DNA of 64,000 nucleotides from JAIVJZ01 sp035645695 (GTDB lineage Bacteria; Acidobacteriota; Blastocatellia; Pyrinomonadales; Pyrinomonadaceae). Shown piece by piece: positions 51,222-59,808 of the stretch. How positions within the stretch are numbered: the first letter of the stretch is position 1; every line of letters begins with the position of its first letter. The translations under genes were made by a program, and so were the position numbers. The notes under the pieces were generated by a model. It saw nothing but the letters and a program-made list of their open reading frames with translations, searched no databases and had not been told where the DNA came from. The stretch lies in assembly GCA_035645695.1 (NCBI GenBank), contig DASQMC010000070.1:149020-213019 (forward strand). Direction: 5' to 3'.

Positions 51222-52031
51222 ATGGAAATTCATCCGACAGCCGTGGTTAGTTTGCGCGCCGAACTCGGTTCGGGCGTGCGGGTGGGCGCGTATGCGGTGG
51301 TGGAGGATGATGTCGTGATAGGTGAGGGGTGTGAGATCGGGGCGCATGCGGTGATTAAGCGATTCACGGTGATGGGGGCACGCAACCGTGTTTTTGAGCA
51401 CGCGACTCTGGGGGGCGAGCCGCAGGATGTGAAGTTCAGGGGTGAGCCGAGCCGTCTGTTGATCGGGGATGATAATTTGATTCGTGAGGGGGCGACGCTT
51501 CACCGGGCGAACGGCGAGGGCGAGGCGACGCGTGTGGGGAGCCGGAATTTTTTGATGATCGGCGCACACGTGGCGCATAACTGTGAGGTGGGAGACGACA
51601 ACATTTTTGCGAACGGCGTGGCGCTGGCGGGGCACATTACGGTTGAGGATCATGTGTTTCTGTCGTCGAACGTGGGGGCGCACCAGTTTGTGCGGATGGG
51701 GCGGTATGCGATGGTAGGGGGGAAGTCGAAGATCGTGCAGGACGTGTTGCCGTTCTTCATCACGGACGGGAATCCCGCGCGGGTTCGCGGGTTGAACACG
51801 GTTGGATTGAGGCGCGCGGGGTTCGCGCCCGCGTCGAGGCTCGCGTTGAAGCGCGCTTATCAACTTTTGTTTCGCACGCGCCTGCCGCTTGCCGACGCGC
51901 TCGAACAGTTGGGACAGGACGGGGACGAGCATGTGCGGCATCTGGCGGAGTTTATACGCGGTTCGCGGCGCGGCTTCGCGCGCGAGCAGAGGGGCGCGCG
52001 GCGGGGCGGGGAAGAGGCAGGCGATTTCTGA
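51222..52031 (+). CDS. lpxA: UDP-N-acetylglucosamine acyltransferase
   Basis: 269 residues. First step of lipid A synthesis: O-acylation of UDP-GlcNAc from hydroxyacyl-ACP. Hexapeptide repeats run from IHPTAVVSLRAELGSGVRVG to about 190; the catalytic His is in GAHVAHNCEVGDD (His119). The C-terminal helical part is basic. ATG 51222 begins MEIHPTAVV, the canonical N terminus. It heads a set of lpx genes (lpxA, lpxD, and lpxB on the other strand), but fabZ and lpxC are not next to it. Confidence 0.93.
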   Translation: MEIHPTAVVSLRAELGSGVRVGAYAVVEDDVVIGEGCEIGAHAVIKRFTVMGARNRVFEHATLGGEPQDVKFRGEPSRLLIGDDNLIREGATLHRANGEGEATRVGSRNFLMIGAHVAHNCEVGDDNIFANGVALAGHITVEDHVFLSSNVGAHQFVRMGRYAMVGGKSKIVQDVLPFFITDGNPARVRGLNTVGLRRAGFAPASRLALKRAYQLLFRTRLPLADALEQLGQDGDEHVRHLAEFIRGSRRGFAREQRGARRGGEEAGDF

Positions 52032-52107
52032 AGTGCGCCGCTCGATTCTTTCAAATTCGGATCATTCAGATCATTTAGTGCGCCGCTCGATTCTTTTAAG
52101 TTTAGAT
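52032..52107. repeat. Direct repeat between lpxA and lpxD
   Basis: AGTGCGCCGCTCGATTCTTT begins at 52032 and again, diverging after 18 bases, at 52077 (45-base offset). The gap 52032-52332 shows no gene. Confidence 0.8.
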
Positions 52108-52332
52108 CGTCTGACGAGATCGTAGGGGCGGAGAAATCCGCGGGCAGCTATCCCGTGGAAGACGCGCGAGTGGCGGGATTGTTTATGCCTCTAACGATTA
52201 TTCCGGTTTCGTGCGAAGTTCTTAAGAGCATTTAACAAAACCCCGGCGGTGGGGCTGAGACTGTTGGAAATTCCGAATCGGCTCCGGCGCGAAATGCGGG
52301 TTTCGTTGGATGCTCTAAGTCGGTCAGGTCTT

Positions 52333-53421
52333 ATGAAGAATGAAAGCAGAGGGATGACGGTCGCGGAGTTGGCCGCGCGCGTGGGCGGTCGTGTGGTGGG
52401 CGACGGCGGCAAGCGAGTGCTGGTCGAGCGCGTGGCGAGCCTTGAGGCGGCGGGCGCGGGGGCGATCAGCTTCGTCGAGGACGGGAGATTTTTAGAGGGC
52501 GCGAGGATGAGCGGGGCGTCGTGTCTGCTCGTGCCTTTGGGGACGGGAGAGTCGCCGGGCGAGTTTGCGGCGATGCTCATCGAAGTGGAGCGTCCGAAGT
52601 TGGCGTTCGCTTTGATCGCGGAGGTGTTGCACGCACCGGTGAGGCGTGCGGGGGAGATTCATCCGACGGCGGTCGTGGCAAAGTCGGCGCGGATCGAGGA
52701 AGAGGTTTACATCGGCGCGGGCGTTGTGGTAGGCGAGCGCGCGAGCGTCGGGCGCGGGACGCGTTTGCTGGCGGGCGTGGTGCTCGGAGAGGGCGCGGAG
52801 GTGGGCGCGGAATGTGTGTTGCACCCGAACGTCGTGCTGTACGGGGGCGTGCATCTCGGCAATGGCGTCGTGCTGCACGCGGGCGTGGTCGTCGGCGCGG
52901 ACGGGTTCGGGTACGTGCGCGATGCGGAGGGCTATCATAAGTTCCCGCAGGTGGGCACGGTGGTCATCGAAGACGACGTGGAGATCGGCGCGAACTCGTG
53001 CGTGGATCGCGGCGCGCTCGGGGAGACGCGCATCGGGCGCGGGACGAAACTCGATAACCTCGTACACGTCGGGCACAACGTGGAGATCGGCGAGCGCGTC
53101 GTGATCGCGGCGCAGACGGGAATTTCAGGCAGCACGGTTATCGAATCGGACGCGGTGATCGGCGGGCAGGTCGGGATGGGCGACCACGCGCGCGTCAAGG
53201 CGGGCGCGGTCGTCGGCTCGAAGGCGGGGATACTGCCGGGCAAGATCGTGCGCGCGGGCGCGGTCGTGTGGGGTGTGCCCGTGCGCCCGCTCGACGAGTA
53301 CAAACGATTGAACGCGCACTTCGGCCGTCTCCCGCAGATGCGTGCCGAGATTGACGAACTCAAGCGACAGGTGTTGGAACTCGCGGCGCGTCTCGCGGAG
53401 CGGCCGGAAGAGGAAACCTGA
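52333..53421 (+). CDS. lpxD: UDP-3-O-acylglucosamine N-acyltransferase
   Basis: 362 residues. It adds the N-linked hydroxyacyl chain after LpxC. The N-terminal uridine-binding domain (MTVAELAARVGGRVVGDG region, residues 8-100) is followed by about ten hexapeptide coils and a C-terminal helix (LPQMRAEIDELKRQVLELA). The catalytic His is in DNLVHVGHNVEIG, near residue 246, and the substrate loop VVGADGFGYV is intact. I start at ATG 52333; ATG 52354 is possible. It follows lpxA after a direct-repeat gap. Confidence 0.93.
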   Translation: MKNESRGMTVAELAARVGGRVVGDGGKRVLVERVASLEAAGAGAISFVEDGRFLEGARMSGASCLLVPLGTGESPGEFAAMLIEVERPKLAFALIAEVLHAPVRRAGEIHPTAVVAKSARIEEEVYIGAGVVVGERASVGRGTRLLAGVVLGEGAEVGAECVLHPNVVLYGGVHLGNGVVLHAGVVVGADGFGYVRDAEGYHKFPQVGTVVIEDDVEIGANSCVDRGALGETRIGRGTKLDNLVHVGHNVEIGERVVIAAQTGISGSTVIESDAVIGGQVGMGDHARVKAGAVVGSKAGILPGKIVRAGAVVWGVPVRPLDEYKRLNAHFGRLPQMRAEIDELKRQVLELAARLAERPEEET

Positions 53422-53461
53422 CAGGAAGCCTCGCCGTACATTAAGAGTAAGGAGGGGCGAG

Positions 53462-54019
53462 ATGAAATCGCATGATGATCTCTATTTCCGCGAGGTGCAG
53501 CAGAACAGGCAATGGTGGCTGTGGGCGGTGGTGCTCATTCCGTGTGCGGTCGTCGCTTACGGCGCGGTGCTGCAACTTGTGTTCGGCAAGCCGTGGGGCG
53601 ATAGGCCGATGTCCGACGCCGGACTCAGCCTGCTCGTCGTTTTTCTCTGCGCCGTGATCGTGTGGCTCTATAAAGTGCGGTTGGTGACGGAAGTGCGCGC
53701 CGAAGGCGTGATGACACAGTTTGAATGGTTCTGGCGGCCGCGCCTGATTCCGCTCGCAACGCTCCACAGTTATCAGGTCGTCACTTACAGACCCATCGCC
53801 GACTACGGCGGATGGGGTCTTCGTTACGGCTTCAAGGGCGGCATGGCTTACACCTCCAGCAGCACGCGCGGCGTGCAACTTGAGTTCGACGACGGCGAAC
53901 GCCTCCTCATCGGTTCGCAACGCCCGGAAGAACTGGCGCGCGCTATCGAGCAGGCCAAAGCGAACGAAGGCCTACCGCGCTCGCTCGGACGCTGGCAGGA
54001 TGACGGCGGCAACTCTTAA
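53462..54019 (+). CDS. Membrane protein with PH-like cytoplasmic part, DUF6141-like
   Basis: 185 residues: two membrane helices (WWLWAVVLIPCAVVAYGAVL and LSLLVVFLCAVIVWLY), then a soluble part with RLIPLATLHSYQVVTYRPIADYGGWGLRYG and GVQLEFDDGERLLIGSQRPEELA, which I recall as the DUF6141 pattern and which looks PH-like. AAGGAGGGG precedes the ATG at 53462 by six bases, so the open codons from 53342 inside lpxD are not used. Function unknown; it sits between lpxD and the convergent lpxB. Confidence 0.75.
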   Translation: MKSHDDLYFREVQQNRQWWLWAVVLIPCAVVAYGAVLQLVFGKPWGDRPMSDAGLSLLVVFLCAVIVWLYKVRLVTEVRAEGVMTQFEWFWRPRLIPLATLHSYQVVTYRPIADYGGWGLRYGFKGGMAYTSSSTRGVQLEFDDGERLLIGSQRPEELARAIEQAKANEGLPRSLGRWQDDGGNS

Positions 54020-54062
54020 CCTTCCAGCGTCAACGCCGGCTTGCGGCAACTTCACCCGCCCT

Positions 54063-55295
54063 TCACCGTCGCTCCGTCTCGCGCGTCTTGCTCTCGCTCG
54101 TCGCGCCGCTCCACACGCGCAGGGCGCGCAGGATAGCTTGAGCTGCGCGCACGGATGCGCCGCCCGCGCCGAGTCCGTGCGTCGCGTCGGCGAGTTGTGC
54201 GCGGGTCGCGGCGTTGTGCGCGGGGTCAAGGAGTTTCAATAATTCCGCGGCGAGCGTCGTGCCGTTGAAATCGTTTTGCATGAGTTCGGGCGCGAGTCGT
54301 CGGCGGGCGACGAGGTTGACGAGGCCGAAGTGTTCCGTGTGGATGAGACGGCGGAGCGTGTGCCAGTTGATGAAAGATTCTTTGTAGACGACGACGAGGG
54401 GCGTTTGAAGCAGCGCGGCTTCGAGCGTGGCCGTGCCGCTTGCGACGGCGGCCGCGTCCGCCGCGCCGAGCGCTTCGCGCGTCTCGTCGCGGATGACGCG
54501 GATCGCGTCTGAGAGTTTCGCATGATTCGGCGCGAGGGCGGAATCGACTATTGCCTGAGCCTCCCCGGTCGAACGATTGGGCGCGAGCGCGACGACGAAC
54601 TGCGCTTCCGGGCGCGACTCGTGCAGCGTCTTCGTCGCCTCGATCATGTGCGGAAGAATGCGCAGCAGTTCTTTGTGGCGGCTGCCGGGAAGCAGCGCGA
54701 CGAGCGGGCGCGACGGGTCGAGCGCGTGGCGGCGGCAAAACTCCGCGCGGTCGTAGCGCGCGCGGACTTCGCCCGTCAGGGGATGCCCCGTGAACTCGAC
54801 GTGCGTGATGCCGCGCGCCGCGTACCATTGGGGTTCGAAGGGCAGGATGGCGAGCAGCAGGTCAACGTCGCGGCGGATGTTGCGCGCGCGGTGCCCGCGC
54901 CACGCCCAGAGTTGCGGGCTGATGTAATAGACGACGCGCACGCCTCTCCGGCGGAAGAAGCGCGCGAGGCGCAAGTTGAAGTCAGGCCAATCGACGAGAA
55001 TCAACGCGTCGGGGGCGCGTTCGACCCCGGCGCGCTTGAGCGCTTGATATGCGCGCCAAAATTTCGCGAGTGCGCCGCCGATCTCCAACAGTCCGGTGAT
55101 CGCCAGATCGTCCGTCGCGACGATTGATTCGACTCCGGCCGCGCGCATCTCTCTGCCCGTCGCGCCGAAGAATTCAAAGCTGACGCCCGGCGCGCTCTCG
55201 CGGAGGGCGCGCACGAGCGAGGCGGCGTGTGCATCACCCGACGCCTCGCCCGCCACGATCATCAGACGCAAATTACCGGAAGGCTGCCCGTTCAT
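54063..55295 (-). CDS. lpxB: Lipid A disaccharide synthase
   Basis: 410 residues, GT-B glycosyltransferase of family 19. It joins UDP-diacylglucosamine and lipid X. MIVAGEASGDAHAASLV is the N-terminal signature, YYISPQLWAWRGHRARNI the central one, and ALLPGSRHKELLRILPHMIEA plus GTATLEAALLQTPLVVVYK the nucleotide site. The start at ATG 55295 is the second in-frame ATG. It is convergent with the DUF6141-like gene; the C-terminal 40 residues (beyond LRALRVW) are charged and probably flexible. Confidence 0.93.
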   Translation of the reverse strand: MNGQPSGNLRLMIVAGEASGDAHAASLVRALRESAPGVSFEFFGATGREMRAAGVESIVATDDLAITGLLEIGGALAKFWRAYQALKRAGVERAPDALILVDWPDFNLRLARFFRRRGVRVVYYISPQLWAWRGHRARNIRRDVDLLLAILPFEPQWYAARGITHVEFTGHPLTGEVRARYDRAEFCRRHALDPSRPLVALLPGSRHKELLRILPHMIEATKTLHESRPEAQFVVALAPNRSTGEAQAIVDSALAPNHAKLSDAIRVIRDETREALGAADAAAVASGTATLEAALLQTPLVVVYKESFINWHTLRRLIHTEHFGLVNLVARRRLAPELMQNDFNGTTLAAELLKLLDPAHNAATRAQLADATHGLGAGGASVRAAQAILRALRVWSGATSESKTRETERR

Positions 55296-55483
55296 CGCGG
55301 GCGATAATAGCAACTGCCGCGCTCGCGGGCGACAGGCGGCGCGCGCTCTCTAGGGTAAAGCGCCGTAGCAGGGGCATGAGCGGTCTGACGGCGCGGGCGA
55401 TTGAAGGAACTTTGCGTCGCCGGTTGCGGCCGCCGTGCGGTCTTGGCTGTTGAGTCGCGCGAGGAGTTTCCGCCCGGCGCGGC

Positions 55484-56011
55484 TTACACGTACTCGACCG
55501 TTCCTTCCATCGCGGAGATCAGAATTTTGCCTTTGTAAATCTTGAAAGTGGTGAAGCCGACGCTGTTGCCGGCCAACGTGCCCTGCGCCAGAGTGACCAT
55601 CTCGAACGACTCTATGTGCGCCGTCGCGCTCTGCCCGTCCGGGGCGACCGTGATCGTCAGACTTTTGCGTAGGTAAGTGTAATCGAGCATCAACTCGGCT
55701 CCGAGTTTGAGGCTTTGGATGAACTCGGCGCGGTTCGCGTGGCGGGTCGGCCGGCCTCCGGCATCCAGCTTGTATTTCATGTCCGGCGCGAGTAAAGAGA
55801 TGATGACGGCGACATCTCTTTTCTTCATCGATTCCTCGACGGCCGAGACGATGGCTTCAATTTTCTCTTTCGTGATCTCCGTATGCGGCGCGGGAACCTG
55901 TGCTTTGGCGCGCGGCTTTTGCGACGGGCGGGCGGCGGCGACGGCGGACGAAGGCAATGCCAGGGTCATTGCGCACAATAATAGTGCGGTAAGGGTTTTG
56001 CTGAGACGCAT
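55484..56011 (-). CDS. Exported NTF2-like protein, unknown
   Basis: 175 residues. A signal peptide (LTALLLCAMTLALPSSAVAA) leads to a domain with helix pair EKIEAIVSAVEESMKKRDVAVIISLLAPDMKYKLD, quoted in part as MKKRDVAVIISLLAPD, and four strands ending SAMEGTVEYV. The pattern is that of SnoaL/NTF2-like folds, which bind small ligands; no catalytic residues can be assigned. AGGAG precedes the ATG by twelve bases. Isolated gene with nothing informative next to it. Confidence 0.75.
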   Translation of the reverse strand: MRLSKTLTALLLCAMTLALPSSAVAAARPSQKPRAKAQVPAPHTEITKEKIEAIVSAVEESMKKRDVAVIISLLAPDMKYKLDAGGRPTRHANRAEFIQSLKLGAELMLDYTYLRKSLTITVAPDGQSATAHIESFEMVTLAQGTLAGNSVGFTTFKIYKGKILISAMEGTVEYV

Positions 56012-56206
56012 GTGTTAAGAATCTCCTGAAGGTTTAATTGTGGTGTCGAAGTTCCGTGAGGTGGAAGCGAAAACGGGGCGGCTGCCGTACGGGTCTGACA
56101 GCCAATCCAACATAGCACGCCGAAAATATTCGTGGCAATAGATTAATCAGGCGGGCGTCGCGGCAGGCGGGCGGCGCGGTTTGTGGCGGGGATTTCGCTG
56201 AGTTGT

Positions 56207-56974
56207 TCAGGTCGCGAGCGGGGTTGGCCGATCTGAGTGGGGAAAGATCGCGCCGTCCATCACGAAGCTGAGGGTGGCGGTCTTGAACGTGTTGACCAGC
56301 AGCATGAACGCTTCGGCCTGAGATTGTTCGATGGTCTCGCGCGTGAACAGTATGATGGTGACGAAGCTGCCGTTCAGATAACTGCCGCCGAGGCCGAAGA
56401 CGGTGTGGATGTCGTGAGCCGCGACGAAATCCTGCGCCGAGACGATCTTGCGGTTGCGCGCGTCGAGCCGCATCTTCGCGTCGCGCACGTAGAAGACGCC
56501 CGCCGCGCGCCCGAGGTTCTTGACCAGTATGTCCGGCTCGAATTTGTCGAACCAGTCGGAGCCGATGCCCATATCGCTCATCAGGCGCGCGACCATCGGG
56601 ATCGACTCGACGAACTCCGCCGTCAAGAGCGGGATGCCGAGGTGGTCTTGCGATTGGTAGCGGTCGTTCCAGCGTGCCTCCGCCCCGTGAGTTCCGAGCA
56701 GCGAGAGCACTTGAGTCTTTTCACCGAGGAGCGGCGCGAGGTTCTTCGCTTCGGCGAGGGCTGTGACGAACGCCTTGTCGCGCGCGGGCAGAGAGCTGAA
56801 AGGGAGCGTGACGAACACCCGCGCGAGGATGAGCGACTCGGTAAATTCTTCATAGAGCAGGCGGGCGCACGTCTGAGCCATCTCTTGCAGATTAGCGCGC
56901 TCCTTTAAAGACGCGTGCAGCCGCTCCCTGAAATCTCCGATTTTACCCGGCGAGTAATCGCTGAAAGTTGACAT
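56207..56974 (-). CDS. Unknown protein, possible GAF-like sensor domain
   Basis: 255 residues, soluble. FTESLILARVFVTLPFSSLPARD, KTQVLSLLGTHGAEARWNDR, SQDHLGIPL and AQDFVAAHDIHTVFGLGGSYLNGSFVTIILFTRE look conserved and give alternating strands and helices like a GAF or PAS-type sensor. I do not recognise a named family. No output domain is fused and no kinase is adjacent, although a Ser/Thr kinase starts 268 bases away on the other strand. Confidence 0.65.
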   Translation of the reverse strand: MSTFSDYSPGKIGDFRERLHASLKERANLQEMAQTCARLLYEEFTESLILARVFVTLPFSSLPARDKAFVTALAEAKNLAPLLGEKTQVLSLLGTHGAEARWNDRYQSQDHLGIPLLTAEFVESIPMVARLMSDMGIGSDWFDKFEPDILVKNLGRAAGVFYVRDAKMRLDARNRKIVSAQDFVAAHDIHTVFGLGGSYLNGSFVTIILFTRETIEQSQAEAFMLLVNTFKTATLSFVMDGAIFPHSDRPTPLAT

Positions 56975-57241
56975 GTGAGCCCCGGTCGGTTGCGTTGCGG
57001 ACAGGATGTTCGGAGGTACGTTGCGATAGTACAGTTTCGCCCCCCGGCTGACAACTCCTATATCCCTCCGGTTGCGGAGCGCGAGAGTGCGCGGACTTGC
57101 CCCGGCGCGTGCGCTCGCGTGCGCCCGTTTTTCCGTTCACGGCGCGGGCGGAAATGCTAACATGACGCCGTAAGCGGCGAGCGACATCAGTAACATCAAT
57201 AACGTCGGCGCGGGGCATTGGCGCGAGGATCGAGAGAGGCG

Positions 57242-59614
57242 ATGAATTGTCCGCACTGCCAGCATGTTTTAAGAGATGATGCGCGGTTTTGTGATGGCTG
57301 CGGCGTCTCGATGAATTCCTTCAACACGCCGACCGAACTCATAGACTCCGACGCGTTCGCCGACCCGCTCGCCCCGCCCGACCCTCTGCTCGGTCAAGTG
57401 CTCGACTCCAAGTATGAACTCGTCGCGCGGCTCGGCGAAGGCGGCATGGGAGCCGTCTATCGAGCGCGGCGCGCGCACATCGGCGACGAGGTGGCCGTCA
57501 AGGTGCTGCACCGGACTTTCGTCGCCGACGGAGATGCCGTCGAGCGTTTCCGCCGCGAGGCGCGCGCCGCCGCCATGCTCCGCCACCCGAACGTCGTCAC
57601 GATTCACGATTTCGGGGAAGCGCGTGGGTCGGACGCGCCCGCCTACATCGTGATGGAGTTGGCCGAAGGCGCATCGCTGCGCGTCCTCTTGCGTAGCGTC
57701 GGCAAGCTCGCCCCTGCGCGCGCCGTCGCCTTGATGCAGGACATCTGTGCCGGGGTCGGCGCGGCACATCGCCGCCAGATCGTGCATCGCGATCTCAAGC
57801 CGGACAATGTCATCATCCTGCCGCCCGACGGCGAAGGCGAACGCGAGACGGCCAAAGTGGTTGACTTCGGCATCGCCAAACTTCGAGACCGCGCCGCGCT
57901 GCCCACCCTCACGCAAGCGGGCACGCTCATCGGCACGCCCTATTACATGTCCCCCGAACAGTGTCGCGGCGACGAGTTGGACGCGCGCTCGGATGTCTAT
58001 AGTCTCGGCGCGGTGCTCTATGAAATGCTGGCGGGCGCGCCGCCGTTCACCGCCGCCAACATGACGGGCGTGGTGACGAAACACCTGACGGCAACGCCGC
58101 CGCCGTTCGCGCCCGATGCGGGCATTCCGCGCGCGCTCGAAAGCGTCTGCCTGCGCGCGCTGGCGAAAGACGTGGACGCGCGGCAACCGGATGCGACGAC
58201 GCTCGGGCGCGAACTTCAAGCGGCGTTGAGCGCGACCGCCGCCTCGCAAGCGACGACGACGCCGAACGCTTCCGCCGCCGCGCTTCCCGCGCACGCCCCG
58301 GCAGCCCAACTCGCGAACGCATCCGCGAACGCGGGGGCGACGGCAGACGCCGTTGCCCGCTCCGCCGAAACGACACGACAGGGAATCAATCAGGGCGCGC
58401 ACTCTGCTGCTGCTCCTCCTCCTGCGCCTCTCAACGAACCGGCGCGTTTCGCCGCGCCGCCGCCGTCCTCTGCTGCCCCGCAGAACGCGCGAAAGTCGCG
58501 CCCGTGGTTATGGGTGATCGGCGGCCTCGTCGTCCTGTTGGGCGGCGGACTCATCCTCGGAGTCGTCATGCTGGTTTATTTATCCGGCAGTAAGGCGACG
58601 CCTTCAAACGCCAATCGCTCGCTTAATTCCAAAGTCGCCTCACGCCCCGTGAAGACCGCGGAGGCGCCGCGCACGGGACAGAAGAGCGGCCTGGGATCGG
58701 AAATACTGAGACATGTGTTGACGGGACATGACAACGATGTGAAGGCGGTCGCCTTCTCGCCCGACGGGCGAATGATCGTGACGGGCAGCGAGGACAAGAC
58801 GATCAAATTGTGGGACGCCCAGACCGGACAGCTTGAGCAGACCCTACCCGACCTCGGCAGCGAAGTGACCTCGGTGGCTTTCTCTCCCGACGGGAACACG
58901 TTGGCCGCCGCGCTCAATTATAACTCCGCGCTGAAAAACTATTCCGTGATCGTTGTGGACGCGCGGGCGGGCAAACTCGGCGAGATCAAACAAACGCTGA
59001 CCTATTCCTCTTGGCTGGTAACGTTCGTCGCCTTCTCACCCGACGGTAAAACTCTGTTCGGCGGAAGCTATCGCAAACTCAAGCTGTGGGACACGGGGAC
59101 GTGGGCTTTGAGGGTGGAAAACACCATGGGGGAGATCAACCCCGCGTATGCCCTCTCCGCCGACAGTAAACTCGTCGCCACCGGGGGCACTAACGAGAAT
59201 TCGGTCAAAGTCTGGGACGCCGAGAGCGGGGCGTTGAAGCTGACGCTCGAAGGCCATGAAAAAGGGGTGCTGTCGCTCGCTTTTTCCCCCGACGGTCAAA
59301 CACTCGTCAGCGGCAGTTACGACAACACCGTCCGCCAATGGGACGTGCGGAAGGGAACCTTTCGGCAGGCGTTCACGGAAGACAGCTTGAACGCGGTGTT
59401 TTCGGTGGCCTACTCGCCCGACGGGCGGACGGTGGCGAGCGGCAGTTATCACGAGATTAAATTGTGGGACGCGGAGACCGGAGTCTTGCGCCGCACGCTC
59501 GCCCACGAGGGCATGGGAATAACTTACCGCATGGCCTTTTCGCCCGACGGCAAGATGCTCGCGGGCGCAAGCGACGGCACCGTGAAGTTGTGGGACGTGA
59601 GCGGCATCAAGTGA
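57242..59614 (+). CDS. Serine/threonine protein kinase with zinc ribbon and WD40 repeats
   Basis: 790 residues. An N-terminal zinc ribbon (CPHCQ and CDGCG, residues 3-21), then a Hanks-type kinase with GEGGMG (65-70), VAVKVL (Lys88), HRDLKPDN (near 182) and DFGIAK. A Pro/Ala-rich stretch (about 335-418) precedes one membrane helix (VIGGLVVLLGGGLILGVVML) and an external WD40 propeller with about seven blades (TGSEDKTIKLWD, SGSYDNTVRQWD and AGASDGTVKLWD are clear). The layout lets the propeller sense outside and the kinase act inside. ATG 57242 has GAGAGAGG upstream. Confidence 0.93.
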   Translation: MNCPHCQHVLRDDARFCDGCGVSMNSFNTPTELIDSDAFADPLAPPDPLLGQVLDSKYELVARLGEGGMGAVYRARRAHIGDEVAVKVLHRTFVADGDAVERFRREARAAAMLRHPNVVTIHDFGEARGSDAPAYIVMELAEGASLRVLLRSVGKLAPARAVALMQDICAGVGAAHRRQIVHRDLKPDNVIILPPDGEGERETAKVVDFGIAKLRDRAALPTLTQAGTLIGTPYYMSPEQCRGDELDARSDVYSLGAVLYEMLAGAPPFTAANMTGVVTKHLTATPPPFAPDAGIPRALESVCLRALAKDVDARQPDATTLGRELQAALSATAASQATTTPNASAAALPAHAPAAQLANASANAGATADAVARSAETTRQGINQGAHSAAAPPPAPLNEPARFAAPPPSSAAPQNARKSRPWLWVIGGLVVLLGGGLILGVVMLVYLSGSKATPSNANRSLNSKVASRPVKTAEAPRTGQKSGLGSEILRHVLTGHDNDVKAVAFSPDGRMIVTGSEDKTIKLWDAQTGQLEQTLPDLGSEVTSVAFSPDGNTLAAALNYNSALKNYSVIVVDARAGKLGEIKQTLTYSSWLVTFVAFSPDGKTLFGGSYRKLKLWDTGTWALRVENTMGEINPAYALSADSKLVATGGTNENSVKVWDAESGALKLTLEGHEKGVLSLAFSPDGQTLVSGSYDNTVRQWDVRKGTFRQAFTEDSLNAVFSVAYSPDGRTVASGSYHEIKLWDAETGVLRRTLAHEGMGITYRMAFSPDGKMLAGASDGTVKLWDVSGIK

Positions 59615-59664
59615 CGGCGCGGCCGGGTCGCGCGGCCGAACTGCAAAAAGCGCGCCGGAAGCCT

Positions 59665-59731
59665 GTGCGGAAAATCCCTAGACCTGAGCGGAAAATTCCG
59701 AGACCGGCGCGGAAAATCCCCATAATAATGT
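59665..59731. repeat. Three 21-base direct repeats before lptD
   Basis: GCGGAAAATCCC begins at 59667, with variants at 59688 and 59709, each followed by AGACC-like bases. It lies in the gap between the kinase and lptD. Confidence 0.75.
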
Positions 59732-59808
59732 TAGCTCCTTGTCGCCTCTCGGCGGCGCATGTTAGCATCGCCGCTCCTTGAGTAGCGCGCCTGTCGCCGC
59801 ACGGAAAA

